The notes under the pieces are model-generated. The model saw nothing but the letters and a program-made list of their open reading frames with translations, was not told the origin of the DNA and made no database searches. DNA of 64,000 nt from Streptomyces alboniger (lineage in GTDB: Bacteria; Actinomycetota; Actinomycetes; Streptomycetales; Streptomycetaceae), in assembly GCF_008704395.1 (NCBI RefSeq), contig NZ_CP023695.1, positions 434,001 through 498,000 of the forward strand. The letters run 5' to 3'. Shown piece by piece: positions 43,171-51,768 of this stretch; the stretch's first letter is position 1; every line of letters starts with the position of its first letter. Both the position numbers and the translations under genes were made by a program.

Positions 43171-44103
43171 TCAGAGCGGCGTGGCCGCGCGCAGGATGAG
43201 GACCATCGTGACCGCGGAGTTCGCCGAGGACATCGCGGACACGACGGTGCCGAACGCCGCGCACCACAGGGCGAGTCCCACCGCGGTGAACAGGGAGGGG
43301 CGCGTGCGGGCCGCGGGCGGCGGGGCGAGCAGCGCGGCGACGCGACGCGGCACGGGGCCCGGCGCGGCGAACCCCGCGAGGGCCGGCGCGGGCGCGCCCC
43401 GCGAGACGAGGGCGGCCTTGCCGATCGCGCGGGCGACGGTCCGCCGGTCCCGCACGGCCCGCGCCGCCTCCTCGTCGGCCCACCGTTCCGCGGTGAAGGC
43501 CACCGAGGTGCGCAGCGGCCGCAGGAACGGATTGGCGCGGGCCGCCAACCGCGTGACCAGCAGGTGCCGGTGGTGGCGCGCGGCCAGATGGGCCCGCTCG
43601 TGCGCGAACAGCGCGCGCCGCTCCGGGGCCGCGAGCCGGGCCAGCATGCCGGTGGTGACCACGACACGGCCGCCGCGGCGGGAGGGCAGGGCATAGGCGT
43701 ACGACACGTCGTCGGGCAGCACGGCGACGGACGTGCCGGGCAGGCCCTCGAGGGCGCGGTGGCCCCGGCGCCGTACGCGCTCGTGCCGCCACAGGGTGCG
43801 CGCGCACGCGGCGCACACGGCGAGCAGCGCGGGAATGGCAGCCTTCCCCGCGATCTCGTCGTAGGGCACAGCGGCCCGCACCTCGGGATCGGACCAGCCG
43901 TCGGGCAGGGGGTTGCCCGGCAGTTGAGCGGTGCCGACGACCATGAGCAGCGCCAGGCAGAGCGTGCTGCACAGGGCCATCACCCCGGCGACGGCGGTGA
44001 GCACGCGCGTGGCGGTACGCGGATGGAGATGCTGTTCGGCGAGGCGGGCGACCGGCCAGGCGGTCAGCGGCAGCACGAGCGGCAGGAAGACGAAGACGCC
44101 CAT
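43171..44103 (-). CDS. M56 family membrane metallopeptidase (BlaR1-like)
   Basis: A 310-residue membrane protein. Helices at the N-terminus (VFLPLVLPLTAWPVARL; VLTAVAGVMALCSTLCLALL), a third near PALLAVCAACA and one at the C-terminus surround a cytosolic zinc protease domain with LFAHERAHLAARHH (HExxH). ERWADEEAA probably supplies the third ligand. M56 proteins cleave or trigger removal of a partner BlaI repressor. It lacks a penicillin-binding sensor domain, so the signal is not a beta-lactam bound there. The gene follows blaI by 23 bases on the same strand. Confidence 0.88.
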   Translation of the reverse strand: MGVFVFLPLVLPLTAWPVARLAEQHLHPRTATRVLTAVAGVMALCSTLCLALLMVVGTAQLPGNPLPDGWSDPEVRAAVPYDEIAGKAAIPALLAVCAACARTLWRHERVRRRGHRALEGLPGTSVAVLPDDVSYAYALPSRRGGRVVVTTGMLARLAAPERRALFAHERAHLAARHHRHLLVTRLAARANPFLRPLRTSVAFTAERWADEEAARAVRDRRTVARAIGKAALVSRGAPAPALAGFAAPGPVPRRVAALLAPPPAARTRPSLFTAVGLALWCAAFGTVVSAMSSANSAVTMVLILRAATPL

Positions 44104-44126
44104 CAGGCGGGAGCTCCCATCAGGTG

Positions 44127-44534
44127 TCAGTCGTCCGTCTCGGCGCCCGCCCGCCCGAGCAGCTCCCGCAGGAGCTGCTCGTCGTCGGCCGTGAGCGTCG
44201 TGACGAAGCTGGCGAGGACCGCCTCCCGGTCGCTCTCGCCGTCGAGCACCTTGCGCATGCGGAACGCGGCGAGCCCCGCCTCGTCCGAGGCCGGCGTCCA
44301 CGCGAAGGACCGGCCCGCGCGCTCCCGGGTCACCACGTTCTTCGCGAGGAGGCGGGTCAGGATCGTCATCACGGTCGTGTAGGCGAGGTCACCGCCGATC
44401 CGCTCCTGCACCCAGGCGGCGCTGACCGGGCCGCGGGCGGCGTGCAGCGCGGCGAGCACCTGCTGCTCCAGCTCGCCCTGCGCGCGGCGGCGCAGCCTCG
44501 GCGGGCGCTCCTCGCGCTTGTCGTGATGCTCCAT
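44127..44534 (-). CDS. BlaI/MecI/CopY family repressor
   Basis: A 135-residue winged-helix repressor. The N-terminal HTH covers LEQQVLAALHAARGPVSAAWVQERI and YTTVMTILTRLLAKNVVTRE, with the wing GRSFAWTPA. A helical dimerisation tail follows, ending in LLRELLGRAG. The ATG at 44534 has GGGAG 7 bases upstream; an in-frame upstream start (44606) would add 24 residues and is not typical. It forms an operon with the M56 protease. A TACA-TGTA box lies 85-104 bases upstream, between it and terD, and a matching box precedes terB, so it probably represses blaI-M56, terD and terB together. Confidence 0.9.
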   Translation of the reverse strand: MEHHDKREERPPRLRRRAQGELEQQVLAALHAARGPVSAAWVQERIGGDLAYTTVMTILTRLLAKNVVTRERAGRSFAWTPASDEAGLAAFRMRKVLDGESDREAVLASFVTTLTADDEQLLRELLGRAGAETDD

Positions 44535-44618
44535 GCCGGGGCTCCCTCCAGCCTCTTCGCGCTCCTCGGCGGCCGGGAGCGCCATATCGTAACGGGCCCG
44601 GACCACCCCGCCAGCTTC

Positions 44619-44638
44619 TACATTCCTGTAGATTCTAC
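44619..44638. promoter_or_regulatory. BlaI-type operator between blaI and terD
   Basis: TACATTCCTGTAGATTCTAC shares TACA-N4-TGTAG-N-TTCTAC with 42631-42650; all five differences fall in the N positions. It sits in the 150-base divergent region between blaI (start 44534) and terD (start 44685), the expected site for autoregulation plus terD control. Confidence 0.72.
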
Positions 44639-44684
44639 GGGAGCCATCACCCGGAACGCGTAACTCGGACCTCAGGAGGACATC

Positions 44685-45260
44685 GTGGGAGTTTCCCTGG
44701 CCAAGGGCGGCAACGTCTCACTCAGCAAGGAGGCCCCGGGCCTGACCGCCGTACTGGTCGGTCTGGGCTGGGACGTGCGTACCACGACGGGCACGGACTA
44801 CGACCTGGACGCCAGCGCGCTGCTCTGCGACGACTCCGGCAAGGTCGTCTCGGACCAGCACTTCATCTTCTACAACAACCTGACGAGTCCGGACGGTTCG
44901 GTCGAGCACACCGGTGACAACCTCACCGGTGAGGGCGAGGGCGACGACGAGGCCGTGAAGGTGAACCTCGCCCAGGTGCCCGCCCAGATCACGAAGATCG
45001 TCTTCCCGGTGTCGATCCACGACGCCGAGAACCGCGGCCAGAGCTTCGGCCAGGTCCGCAACGCCTTCATCCGCGTGGTGAACCAGGCGGACGGCGTCGA
45101 GATCGCGCGCTACGACCTCTCCGAGGACGCGTCGACGGAGACCGCCATGGTCTTCGGCGAGCTGTACCGCCATGGCGCCGAGTGGAAATTCCGCGCGGTC
45201 GGCCAGGGTTATGCCAGTGGACTGCGGGGCATCGCGACGGACTTCGGCGTGAACGTCTGA
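44685..45260 (+). CDS. TerD family calcium-binding stress protein
   Basis: A 191-residue TerD-domain protein with the canonical [20 protein letters not shown] start, [11 protein letters not shown], and acidic Ca-binding loops [13 protein letters not shown] and [16 protein letters not shown], ending DFGVNV. TerD-like proteins bind Ca2+ and are linked to tellurite resistance, phage defence and development in streptomycetes. The GTG start at 44685 follows AGGAGGA by about 8 bases. A BlaI-type box lies 46-66 bases upstream. Confidence 0.93.
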   Translation: MGVSLAKGGNVSLSKEAPGLTAVLVGLGWDVRTTTGTDYDLDASALLCDDSGKVVSDQHFIFYNNLTSPDGSVEHTGDNLTGEGEGDDEAVKVNLAQVPAQITKIVFPVSIHDAENRGQSFGQVRNAFIRVVNQADGVEIARYDLSEDASTETAMVFGELYRHGAEWKFRAVGQGYASGLRGIATDFGVNV

Positions 45261-45308
45261 CCCGCGGTCCCTGACGGCATCCGGCCGCGAACCCCGAGGA
45301 GGCAGGTC

Positions 45309-45716
45309 ATGTACGACGACCAGGAGACGGTGCGCAAGATCCTGACGGAGCTGGGCGACACCTGGGCGGTCGTGGGCCTGTCCGGCAACCGCGACCGGCC
45401 GGCGTACGGCGTCGCGGCCGTCCTGCAAGGCTTCGGCAAGCGCGTCGTGCCGATCCATCCCAAGGCTGAGACGGTCCACGGCGAGCAGGGGTATCCCTCC
45501 CTGTCCGCCGTGCCGTTCGCGGTCGACGTGGTCGATGTGTTCGTCAACAGCGGCCTGGCGGGCCAGGTCGCCGACGAGGCGGTCGCGGCCGGCGCGCGGG
45601 CCGTGTGGTTCCAGCTCGGCGTCATCGACGAGGCGGCGTACGAACGGACGCGCGCGGCGGGCCTGGACATGGTCATGGACCGCTGCCCGGCCATCGAGAT
45701 TCCACGGCTGGGCTGA
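45309..45716 (+). CDS. CoA-binding domain protein (YccU-like)
   Basis: A 135-residue Rossmann-like CoA-binding domain. WAVVGLSGNRDRPAYGVAAV is the glycine-rich nucleotide-binding start, VVPIHPKAETVHGEQGY follows, and MDRCPAIE with a conserved Cys near the end resembles the C-terminal site seen in YccU/succinyl-CoA ligase alpha homologues. These small proteins bind CoA or acyl-CoA but have no proven reaction. GAGGAGG precedes the ATG at 45309. It follows terD by 48 bases, so it could be co-transcribed. Confidence 0.88.
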   Translation: MYDDQETVRKILTELGDTWAVVGLSGNRDRPAYGVAAVLQGFGKRVVPIHPKAETVHGEQGYPSLSAVPFAVDVVDVFVNSGLAGQVADEAVAAGARAVWFQLGVIDEAAYERTRAAGLDMVMDRCPAIEIPRLG

Positions 45717-45736
45717 GGTCGGGGCGGCCGCGCCCT

Positions 45737-46798
45737 TCAGAACCGCTTCGAGGGCCAGTCGAGCAGGCGCGCGCCGATCACCGCGGTCTGGAGGGTGTAA
45801 CGGTGCACGGGGTCCGAGGGGTTGGCGCCGGTGAGCTTGTGGATGCGTTCCAGCCGGTAGGTCAGGGCGCGCACGCTCAGCGCGAGGCGGCGGGCGGCCT
45901 CCGCCGCCACACACCCCGAGTCGAAGTACGCGGCGAGCGTGTCGATGAGCGGCTGCGCTCCGCCGCGGGCCCGCTCCAGCGGGCCGAGCGTGTTGAGCAC
46001 GAGGTCGGCCATGGCCTGGCGGTCGCGGGTCAGGACGGGGTAGACGAGCAGGTCGGCCGCGTGCAGCACGGGGTCGTCAAGCTCCAGGCGTTCCGCGAGG
46101 TCCAGGGCGTTGAGCGCTTCCTCGTACGACTGGACGACGCCGCCGGGGCCGGGCTGCGGGCGGCCGATGGCGACGCGGCCGCCGTCGGTGGCGGCGTGGG
46201 CACGCTTGGCGAAGAAGGCCAGGACCTCTCCCTGGTCGCCCGGGGCGATGCACACCAGGCGGCCGTCCTTGGTGGTGAGCAGGATGCTCCGGTCGCCGAA
46301 CCGGCCGATCAGGGCCCGCTCGACCTCGCGGGGGACCGCGTGCCCCTCCTCGTATCCGTTCGGGCCCTCGGCGACGGCGACGGCGTGTTCGTAGGACAGG
46401 CGCAGCCCGAAGCGTTCCGCGCGTTCGGCGAGCAGGCCGAGGTCGCTGCGTCCGTAGAGCAGATCGTCGATGAACTCGCGCCGGGCCGCCTCCTCCTGGC
46501 GGACGGCCAGGCGCTGGGCGCGTTCGTAGCCCTCGGCGAAGGCGTCCATGGCCTGTTCGGCGGCGGCCAGTGCGCTGTCGACGCAGAGCGCCCGCTCGGC
46601 GGGCCAGTGGGCGCGGGTCGCCGCGAGGTGCGCGCCGACCAGGGCCCTGAGGCCGAGGCCGGCGTCGGCGGCCCGCTCCCCCAGCACGCGCCGCGACGCG
46701 AGTTCGTCGCGGGTGAGCCGCCGCCCCGTCGAGGAGGCGGCGGCGAGGATGTGGGCGTAGCCGTCGAGATACTCCTGCGGTATGTCCTGCCCCGCCAT
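45737..46798 (-). CDS. PucR/CdaR-type transcriptional regulator
   Basis: A 353-residue regulator. The N-terminal two-thirds resembles RsbRD/CdaR-type sensing regions (AEQAMDAFAEGYERAQRLAV; LLTTKDGRLVCIAPGD). The C-terminus has the PucR helix-turn-helix: LIDTLAAYFDSGCVAAEAAR followed by RLALSVRALTYRLERIHKLTG. PucR-type proteins control purine, amino-acid and other catabolic genes, usually as activators. The ATG at 46798 begins MAGQDIPQEYL; the frame stays open far upstream, but that is shadow. It is divergent from the deazaflavin-dependent protein gene (126-base gap), its most likely neighbour target. Confidence 0.85.
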   Translation of the reverse strand: MAGQDIPQEYLDGYAHILAAASSTGRRLTRDELASRRVLGERAADAGLGLRALVGAHLAATRAHWPAERALCVDSALAAAEQAMDAFAEGYERAQRLAVRQEEAARREFIDDLLYGRSDLGLLAERAERFGLRLSYEHAVAVAEGPNGYEEGHAVPREVERALIGRFGDRSILLTTKDGRLVCIAPGDQGEVLAFFAKRAHAATDGGRVAIGRPQPGPGGVVQSYEEALNALDLAERLELDDPVLHAADLLVYPVLTRDRQAMADLVLNTLGPLERARGGAQPLIDTLAAYFDSGCVAAEAARRLALSVRALTYRLERIHKLTGANPSDPVHRYTLQTAVIGARLLDWPSKRF

Positions 46799-46924
46799 GC
46801 CGCCCCTGCCGCCTCGATGAACCTTGATACCGATGGACCGTTGATGCCTTTCTAACGCATGGCGGGTTTGGGCGACCCGGGCGGGGGCGGGAACAATCGG
46901 TCGGCACGCGTCGTTGTACAGGTC

Positions 46925-47365
46925 ATGCCTCTGACTGGAGAGTACGAGCCCGGTACGTGGGATTGGTCGAGCAAGCAGGTCGATCTCTACGAGAGTTCCG
47001 GCGGCACGGACGGCACGACCCTGCGGGGCAAGCCCGTCATCGTGCTGACGTCGGTCGGCGCCAAGAGCGGGAAGCTCCGCAAGAACCCCCTGATGCGCGT
47101 CGAGCACGAAGGGGAGTACGCGGTGGTGGCGTCCAAGGGCGGCGACCCCGCGCACCCGTCCTGGTACCACAACCTCGTCGCCCAGCCGCATGTCGAGCTT
47201 CAGGACGGCCCGGTGAAGAAGGACTACCGTGCGCGGGTCGCCACCGGTGAGGAGCGGCGCGTCTGGTGGGAGCGGGCAGTCGCGGTATGGCCCGACTACG
47301 ACGACTACCAGAAGAAGACGACCCGCGAGATCCCCCTCTTCGTCCTGACGCCCATCGAGTCCTGA
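46925..47365 (+). CDS. Deazaflavin (F420)-dependent nitroreductase-like protein (DDN family)
   Basis: A 146-residue split-beta-barrel protein. [20 protein letters not shown] is the family start, [20 protein letters not shown] is the conserved cofactor-adjacent loop, and a hydrophobic C-terminal strand ([10 protein letters not shown]) closes the barrel. Members use F420H2 to reduce quinones or nitro compounds and protect against oxidative stress. The ATG at 46925 is preferred because the conserved domain begins there; an upstream ATG would add 22 residues. Confidence 0.87.
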   Translation: MPLTGEYEPGTWDWSSKQVDLYESSGGTDGTTLRGKPVIVLTSVGAKSGKLRKNPLMRVEHEGEYAVVASKGGDPAHPSWYHNLVAQPHVELQDGPVKKDYRARVATGEERRVWWERAVAVWPDYDDYQKKTTREIPLFVLTPIES

Positions 47366-47429
47366 GCGCCCGTAGGAGGCGTTTGTCGAGTCCTGAGCGC
47401 CCGCAGGAGGCCTCCTGCCGCAGGTCGCG

Positions 47430-48041
47430 TCAGGTCTCCTGTTCGCGGCGGCGGGCCCGGAAGGCCCGCAGGTTCGCCGCGTTCCCGCATGTCTTGACGT
47501 CGTGCCAGACGCCGCTGTTGTTGCGGGAGCGGTCGTAGAACGCGACCCGGCAGAGCGGGTTGCGGCAGGTCTTGAGGCGGCGCGCCGTGTCCGCGCGCTG
47601 CCCGTCGTACGCCGCCGCGAGGGCCAGTGCGACGAGGTGGCCCCAGCCGGTGCCGCACGGTTCCAGGCGTACGACACCGTCCTCACCGAGCCGCAGCGCC
47701 GCCTCACCGGAGTACGCCACGCCCGGCCCGAGCGCCCCGGCCCCCTCACCGCGCCCCTGCCCCTGCCTACGCCGCGCGACGAGCTTCCCCAGCGTCTCGC
47801 GGAACGTACGCAGTTCGCGCAGCCCCTTGGCGTCGAGGGTGATGTGCGGCGCGGGCAGTCCGGTCGCCGCCGCCCACTCGGAGGCGGCCTCGTGCGCCCA
47901 CGTCCGCGCCTCGGCGAGGCCGTCGAGCAGGTCGGGGTGCGGGGGCGTACCGGCGGCGACGGTGTTGAGCAGGTCCTGGACGAGTCCGAGGCCGCCGGGC
48001 GCGGGCTCCAGGCGGTACCGCGCGGTCGCGGGCCAGGTCAT
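47430..48041 (-). CDS. CGNR zinc finger / ABATE-domain protein
   Basis: A 203-residue protein. The N-terminal ABATE domain (GLVQDLLNTVAAG; LLDGLAEARTW) is followed by the C-terminal CGNR zinc finger: LKTCRNPLCRVAFYDRSRNN then WHDVKTCGNAANLRAFRAR. These contain all four Cys, and the CGN signature. CGNR proteins are thought to be DNA- or RNA-binding regulators under stress. The ATG at 48041 is the first good start. The genes on either side are unrelated. Confidence 0.9.
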   Translation of the reverse strand: MTWPATARYRLEPAPGGLGLVQDLLNTVAAGTPPHPDLLDGLAEARTWAHEAASEWAAATGLPAPHITLDAKGLRELRTFRETLGKLVARRRQGQGRGEGAGALGPGVAYSGEAALRLGEDGVVRLEPCGTGWGHLVALALAAAYDGQRADTARRLKTCRNPLCRVAFYDRSRNNSGVWHDVKTCGNAANLRAFRARRREQET

Positions 48042-48104
48042 GGGATCACTCTCCGGGGTTCGAAAGGGCCGACCCACTCTTTCACGGGGGGTCCCGCGCC
48101 CCTC

Positions 48105-49238
48105 TCACACCAGGGCGTCGAGGCGTGAGGCGTCGTACGGCACTGCCTCGGCCAACCGACCGGTAAGCGCCTTGGCGGGCCACTCGGGGTCGGCGACCAG
48201 CGCGCGGGCGACGGCGACGACGTCGAACTCGTCGCGCTCCAGCCGGTCCAGGAGCGGATCGATACCGGTGACGCCGGACCGCTGGGTGCGCCCGGGCGCC
48301 CCGGCGAACTGCTGGTCGAGACCGACGGAGCCCACGGTGACCGACGGCTTGCCGGTGAGCTTCTTCGCCCAGCCCGCGAGGTTCAGGTCGCTGCCGTCGA
48401 ACTCGGGCAGCCAGTAGCGCCTCGTCGAGGCGTGGAAGGCGTCCACGCCCGCCGCCGCGAGGGGCGCGAGCAGGTGCTCCAGTTCGGCGGGGTTCTCGGC
48501 GACGCGGGCGTCGTAGTGGTCGGTCTTCCACTGCGAGAGGCGGAGGACGACCGGGAAGCCGGGTGAGACGGCCGCGCGTACGGCGGCGACGATCTCGGCG
48601 GCGAACCGGGCACGGGAGGCGTGGTCCCCGCCGTAGGCGTCGCCGCGGGTGTTGGTGCCGTGCCACAGGAAGGCGTCGATCAGATAGCCGTGGGCGCCGT
48701 GCAGTTCGACGCCGTCGAAGCCGATGCGCTCGGCGGTGGCGGCGGCCTCCGCGAAGGCCTCGACGACCGCGTCGATGTCGTCGAGCGTCATGGCCCTGCC
48801 GTGCGGGCGCCCGTCGAGGCCGATCCCCGAGGGACCCTCGGCGGGGACGCCGAGCGGCGGGACGGTGTCGGTGCGGACCACGCCCGTATGCCACAGCTGG
48901 GGCATGATGCGGCCGCCCGCCTCGTGCACCCGCTCGGCCACCCGCGCCCAGCCGGCCAGGGCCCTCTCGCCGTGGAAGTGCGGCACCCGGTCGTACGCCG
49001 CAGCCGCGTCCCGCCCTATGTAGGTGCCCTCCGTGACGATCAGGCCGGCGCCTCCCGCCGCCCGCCGCGCGTAGTACGCGGCGACGTCCTCGTCCGGCAC
49101 GCCGCCCGGCGAGAAGCGTCGGGTCACCGCGGCCATCGCGATGCGGTTGGGCAGCGTCAGATCGCCGATGGTGAAGGGCCGCCCCAGAAGGCGTGCGGCA
49201 CGGGACCGGTGACCGTGGGCTCTGTTCGGACGGGTCAT
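48105..49238 (-). CDS. NADH:flavin oxidoreductase, old yellow enzyme family
   Basis: A 377-residue FMN-dependent TIM barrel. LPNRIAMAAVTRRFSPGGVP begins the barrel, MPQLWHTGVV is the beta-3 flavin-contact strand, and FDGVELHGAHGYLIDAFLWH carries the His-Gly-Ala-His motif and catalytic region. Members reduce the C=C bond of activated alkenes such as enones. It lacks the Fe-S/NADH C-terminal domains of the large subclass. A thioredoxin- or TetR-type partner is not adjacent. It is divergent from the MoxR/CoxE pair. Confidence 0.9.
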   Translation of the reverse strand: MTRPNRAHGHRSRAARLLGRPFTIGDLTLPNRIAMAAVTRRFSPGGVPDEDVAAYYARRAAGGAGLIVTEGTYIGRDAAAAYDRVPHFHGERALAGWARVAERVHEAGGRIMPQLWHTGVVRTDTVPPLGVPAEGPSGIGLDGRPHGRAMTLDDIDAVVEAFAEAAATAERIGFDGVELHGAHGYLIDAFLWHGTNTRGDAYGGDHASRARFAAEIVAAVRAAVSPGFPVVLRLSQWKTDHYDARVAENPAELEHLLAPLAAAGVDAFHASTRRYWLPEFDGSDLNLAGWAKKLTGKPSVTVGSVGLDQQFAGAPGRTQRSGVTGIDPLLDRLERDEFDVVAVARALVADPEWPAKALTGRLAEAVPYDASRLDALV

Positions 49239-49413
49239 GACAGGCTCCTCTGCTCTTGAGCACGAGATCTAGGAAATAAGCGTAACCCCTTTACCTCTGT
49301 CGTTCGCGAGAGGTCGGCGGCTTTTCCCGGACAGGCGCGGGCCCGGACGTGACGTGTGCCGCAAACCGCCTCCGCGTGTTGTGGGCGGCGGCCGGAACTG
49401 ATCAGGTACCTCC

Positions 49414-50283
49414 ATGACGACCGGGTACTTCACATCCGTCGACGATGTCGCGGCCCGCTTGGCCGAGACCGGGTATCTGGCCTCGCCCGCGGTCGCCACC
49501 ACCGTCTTCCTGGCCGACCGGCTCGGCAAGCCGCTGCTGGTGGAGGGCCCCGCAGGTGTCGGAAAGACGGAGCTGGCGAAGGCCGTGGCCCAGGTCGCGG
49601 GCGCACGCCTCGTCCGGCTCCAGTGCTACGAGGGCGTCGACGAGTCCCGCGCGCTCTACGAGTGGAACCACGCCAAGCAGTTGCTCCGCATCACCGCCGG
49701 GCGCGACGAGTCGTGGGACGAGACGCGCACGGACATCTTCAGCGAGGAGTTCCTGCTCTCGCGCCCGCTGCTCACAGCGATCCGCGGCGGTGATCCGAAG
49801 GTGCTCCTGATCGACGAGACGGACAAGGCGGACGTCGAGGTGGAGGGCCTGCTCCTCGAAGTCCTCAGCGACTTCCAGGTCACGGTCCCGGAGCTGGGCA
49901 CGATCAGCGCGGAGCGCCGCCCGTTCGTGGTCCTCACCTCCAACGCGAGCCGGGAACTGTCCGAGGCGCTGCGCCGCCGCTGCCTCTTCCTCCATATCGG
50001 CTTCCCCGAGGAGGAGTTGGAGCGCCGCATCGTCCGGATGAAGGTGCCGGGCCTGGACGAGGCGCTCGCCGAGTCGGTGGTGCGGGTGGTGGGCGCGTTG
50101 CGCGCCATGGACCTGCGGAAGGCACCCTCGGTCGCCGAGACCGTCGACTGGGCGCGCACCCTGCTCGCGCTCGGCGCCGACACCCTGGACGAGACGGTCG
50201 TACGCGACAGCCTCGGCGTCCTCCTCAAGCACCAGGACGATGTGCTGAAGGCGGTCGCCAAGCTGGATCTGGACGCCGTGTGA
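49414..50283 (+). CDS. MoxR-type AAA ATPase (CoxD-like)
   Basis: A 289-residue AAA+ ATPase. Walker A is VEGPAGVGKTELAKAVA, Walker B is VLLIDETDKAD with ETDK, and sensor 1 is VVLTSNASRELSEALRRR. MoxR proteins act with von Willebrand factor A partners as chaperones that insert cofactors, and CoxD does so for the Mo-Cu site of CO dehydrogenase. The GTGA overlap with the VWA gene shows tight coupling. A molybdenum hydroxylase operon lies at 60-64 kb but is too distant for co-transcription. Confidence 0.92.
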   Translation: MTTGYFTSVDDVAARLAETGYLASPAVATTVFLADRLGKPLLVEGPAGVGKTELAKAVAQVAGARLVRLQCYEGVDESRALYEWNHAKQLLRITAGRDESWDETRTDIFSEEFLLSRPLLTAIRGGDPKVLLIDETDKADVEVEGLLLEVLSDFQVTVPELGTISAERRPFVVLTSNASRELSEALRRRCLFLHIGFPEEELERRIVRMKVPGLDEALAESVVRVVGALRAMDLRKAPSVAETVDWARTLLALGADTLDETVVRDSLGVLLKHQDDVLKAVAKLDLDAV

Positions 50284-51722
50284 CGGCGCTTCCGGGCCCC
50301 CGGGCGGTTGGCGCCGAGGGGATCACCGGCAGGCTCGCCGGGCTCGTCAAGGCGCTGCGCTCCCACGGCCTGCGCATCGGCCCCGGTGAGACCGTCGACG
50401 CGGCGGCCGCCCTGGAGGCGCTCGGTCTCACCGACCGCGAACGCGTCAGGGAGGGACTGGCCGCCGCGCTGCTCCACCAGGAGAGCCAGCGGGCGGTCTT
50501 CGACCCCGTCTTCGATCTCTACTTTCCGTTGGGCATGGGCGGGCCGGTGGACAGGAGCGCGTCGGCGGACAGGAGTACGTCAGCGGACAGGAGCGCCGTC
50601 GAGGCCGACCGGGAGGCACTGCGCGAGCGGTTGGTCGCCGCGCTCGCGGCCGACGACCGGGCGCTGCTCGGGCAGTTGGCGCGTGAAGCGGTGGACGGCT
50701 TCGGCCGGTACGGCTCGGGGCAGGGCTCGGACGGCTGGTCCTCCCACCAGACGCTCAGCAGGCTGCGGCCCGAGACGCTTCTGGCGCGTGTCCTCGCCGC
50801 TCTCCGCGCGGGCTCCACCGGCGAGGGCCCGGGAGCCGCCGCGTTCACGGACCGCCTGGAGCCCGATGAGATCCGGCGCCGCATCGAGGGGTTCCGCGAG
50901 CTGGTGCGGGCCGAGGCGCGCCGGCGGGTCGCCCAGCGGCGCGGCACGGAGGAGGTCGCCCGCCGGGCCGTCGCGACCACCGCCGACCGGGTCGACTTCC
51001 TGGTCGCGGGCCGCGCCCAGCTGGACGAACTCCGCAGGGCCGTTCATCCCCTGGCCCGCAAGCTCGCGACCCGGCTGGCCGCGCGCCGCAGGCGCGCCGC
51101 GCACGGCACCATCGACCTGCGGCGCACGCTGCGCGGCTCGCTGTCGACCGGTGGCGTGCCGATGCGGCCCGTGCTGCGTCGCCGCCGTCCCGCGCGGCTC
51201 GAACTGGTACTGCTGTGCGATGTGTCCGGCTCGGTCGCGGGCTTCGCGAACTTCACGATGCTGCTGGTGCAGGCGCTGCACGACCAGTTCAGCAAGGTGC
51301 GCGTGTTCGCTTTCGTCAACCGTGTCGACGAGGTGACCGGGCTGCTCGCGCACGGCTCCGCGGATCCGGCGGGCCTCGGCGCCCGCATCCTGGGCGAGGC
51401 GGCCGTGACGGACTGGCACGGCAGCAGTGACTACGGCACGTCCCTTGGCGAGTTCGCCGAGCGCCACCTCGACGCGGTCGGCCCGCGCACCGTGGTCCTC
51501 GTCCTCGGGGACGCCCGTACGAACATGAGCGACCCCAATCTCCCGGCGCTGCGACAGATCGCCGGGCGGGCCCGTCGCGTGCACTGGCTCAATCCCGAGC
51601 GGCGCGCGCAGTGGTCGACCGGCGACTCGGCGGCGTACGCGTACGCGGAACTGGTCGAGATGCACGAGTGCCGCAACGCCCGGCAGCTCGGCGAGCTGAT
51701 CGCGCGGCTGCTGCCGGTGTGA
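50280..51722 (+). CDS. VWA domain protein, CoxE-like
   Basis: A 480-residue partner of the MoxR ATPase. The N-terminal half is Arg/Ala-rich and helical. The C-terminal VWA domain contains the MIDAS motif DVSGSVAGF (DxSxS), a second loop at HGSSDYGTSLGEF and VLVLGDARTNMSD as the Asp loop. A short run of imperfect repeats (near residues 88-104, SADRSTSADRS) interrupts the N-terminal part. The GTG at 50280 overlaps the upstream stop. The pair probably remodels a metalloenzyme; the client is not adjacent. Confidence 0.9.
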   Translation: MTALPGPRAVGAEGITGRLAGLVKALRSHGLRIGPGETVDAAAALEALGLTDRERVREGLAAALLHQESQRAVFDPVFDLYFPLGMGGPVDRSASADRSTSADRSAVEADREALRERLVAALAADDRALLGQLAREAVDGFGRYGSGQGSDGWSSHQTLSRLRPETLLARVLAALRAGSTGEGPGAAAFTDRLEPDEIRRRIEGFRELVRAEARRRVAQRRGTEEVARRAVATTADRVDFLVAGRAQLDELRRAVHPLARKLATRLAARRRRAAHGTIDLRRTLRGSLSTGGVPMRPVLRRRRPARLELVLLCDVSGSVAGFANFTMLLVQALHDQFSKVRVFAFVNRVDEVTGLLAHGSADPAGLGARILGEAAVTDWHGSSDYGTSLGEFAERHLDAVGPRTVVLVLGDARTNMSDPNLPALRQIAGRARRVHWLNPERRAQWSTGDSAAYAYAELVEMHECRNARQLGELIARLLPV

Positions 51723-51768
51723 CGCGAGGCGATGTCCGCCCGCCGTCGGTCAGGACTGGCCCGCCAGT

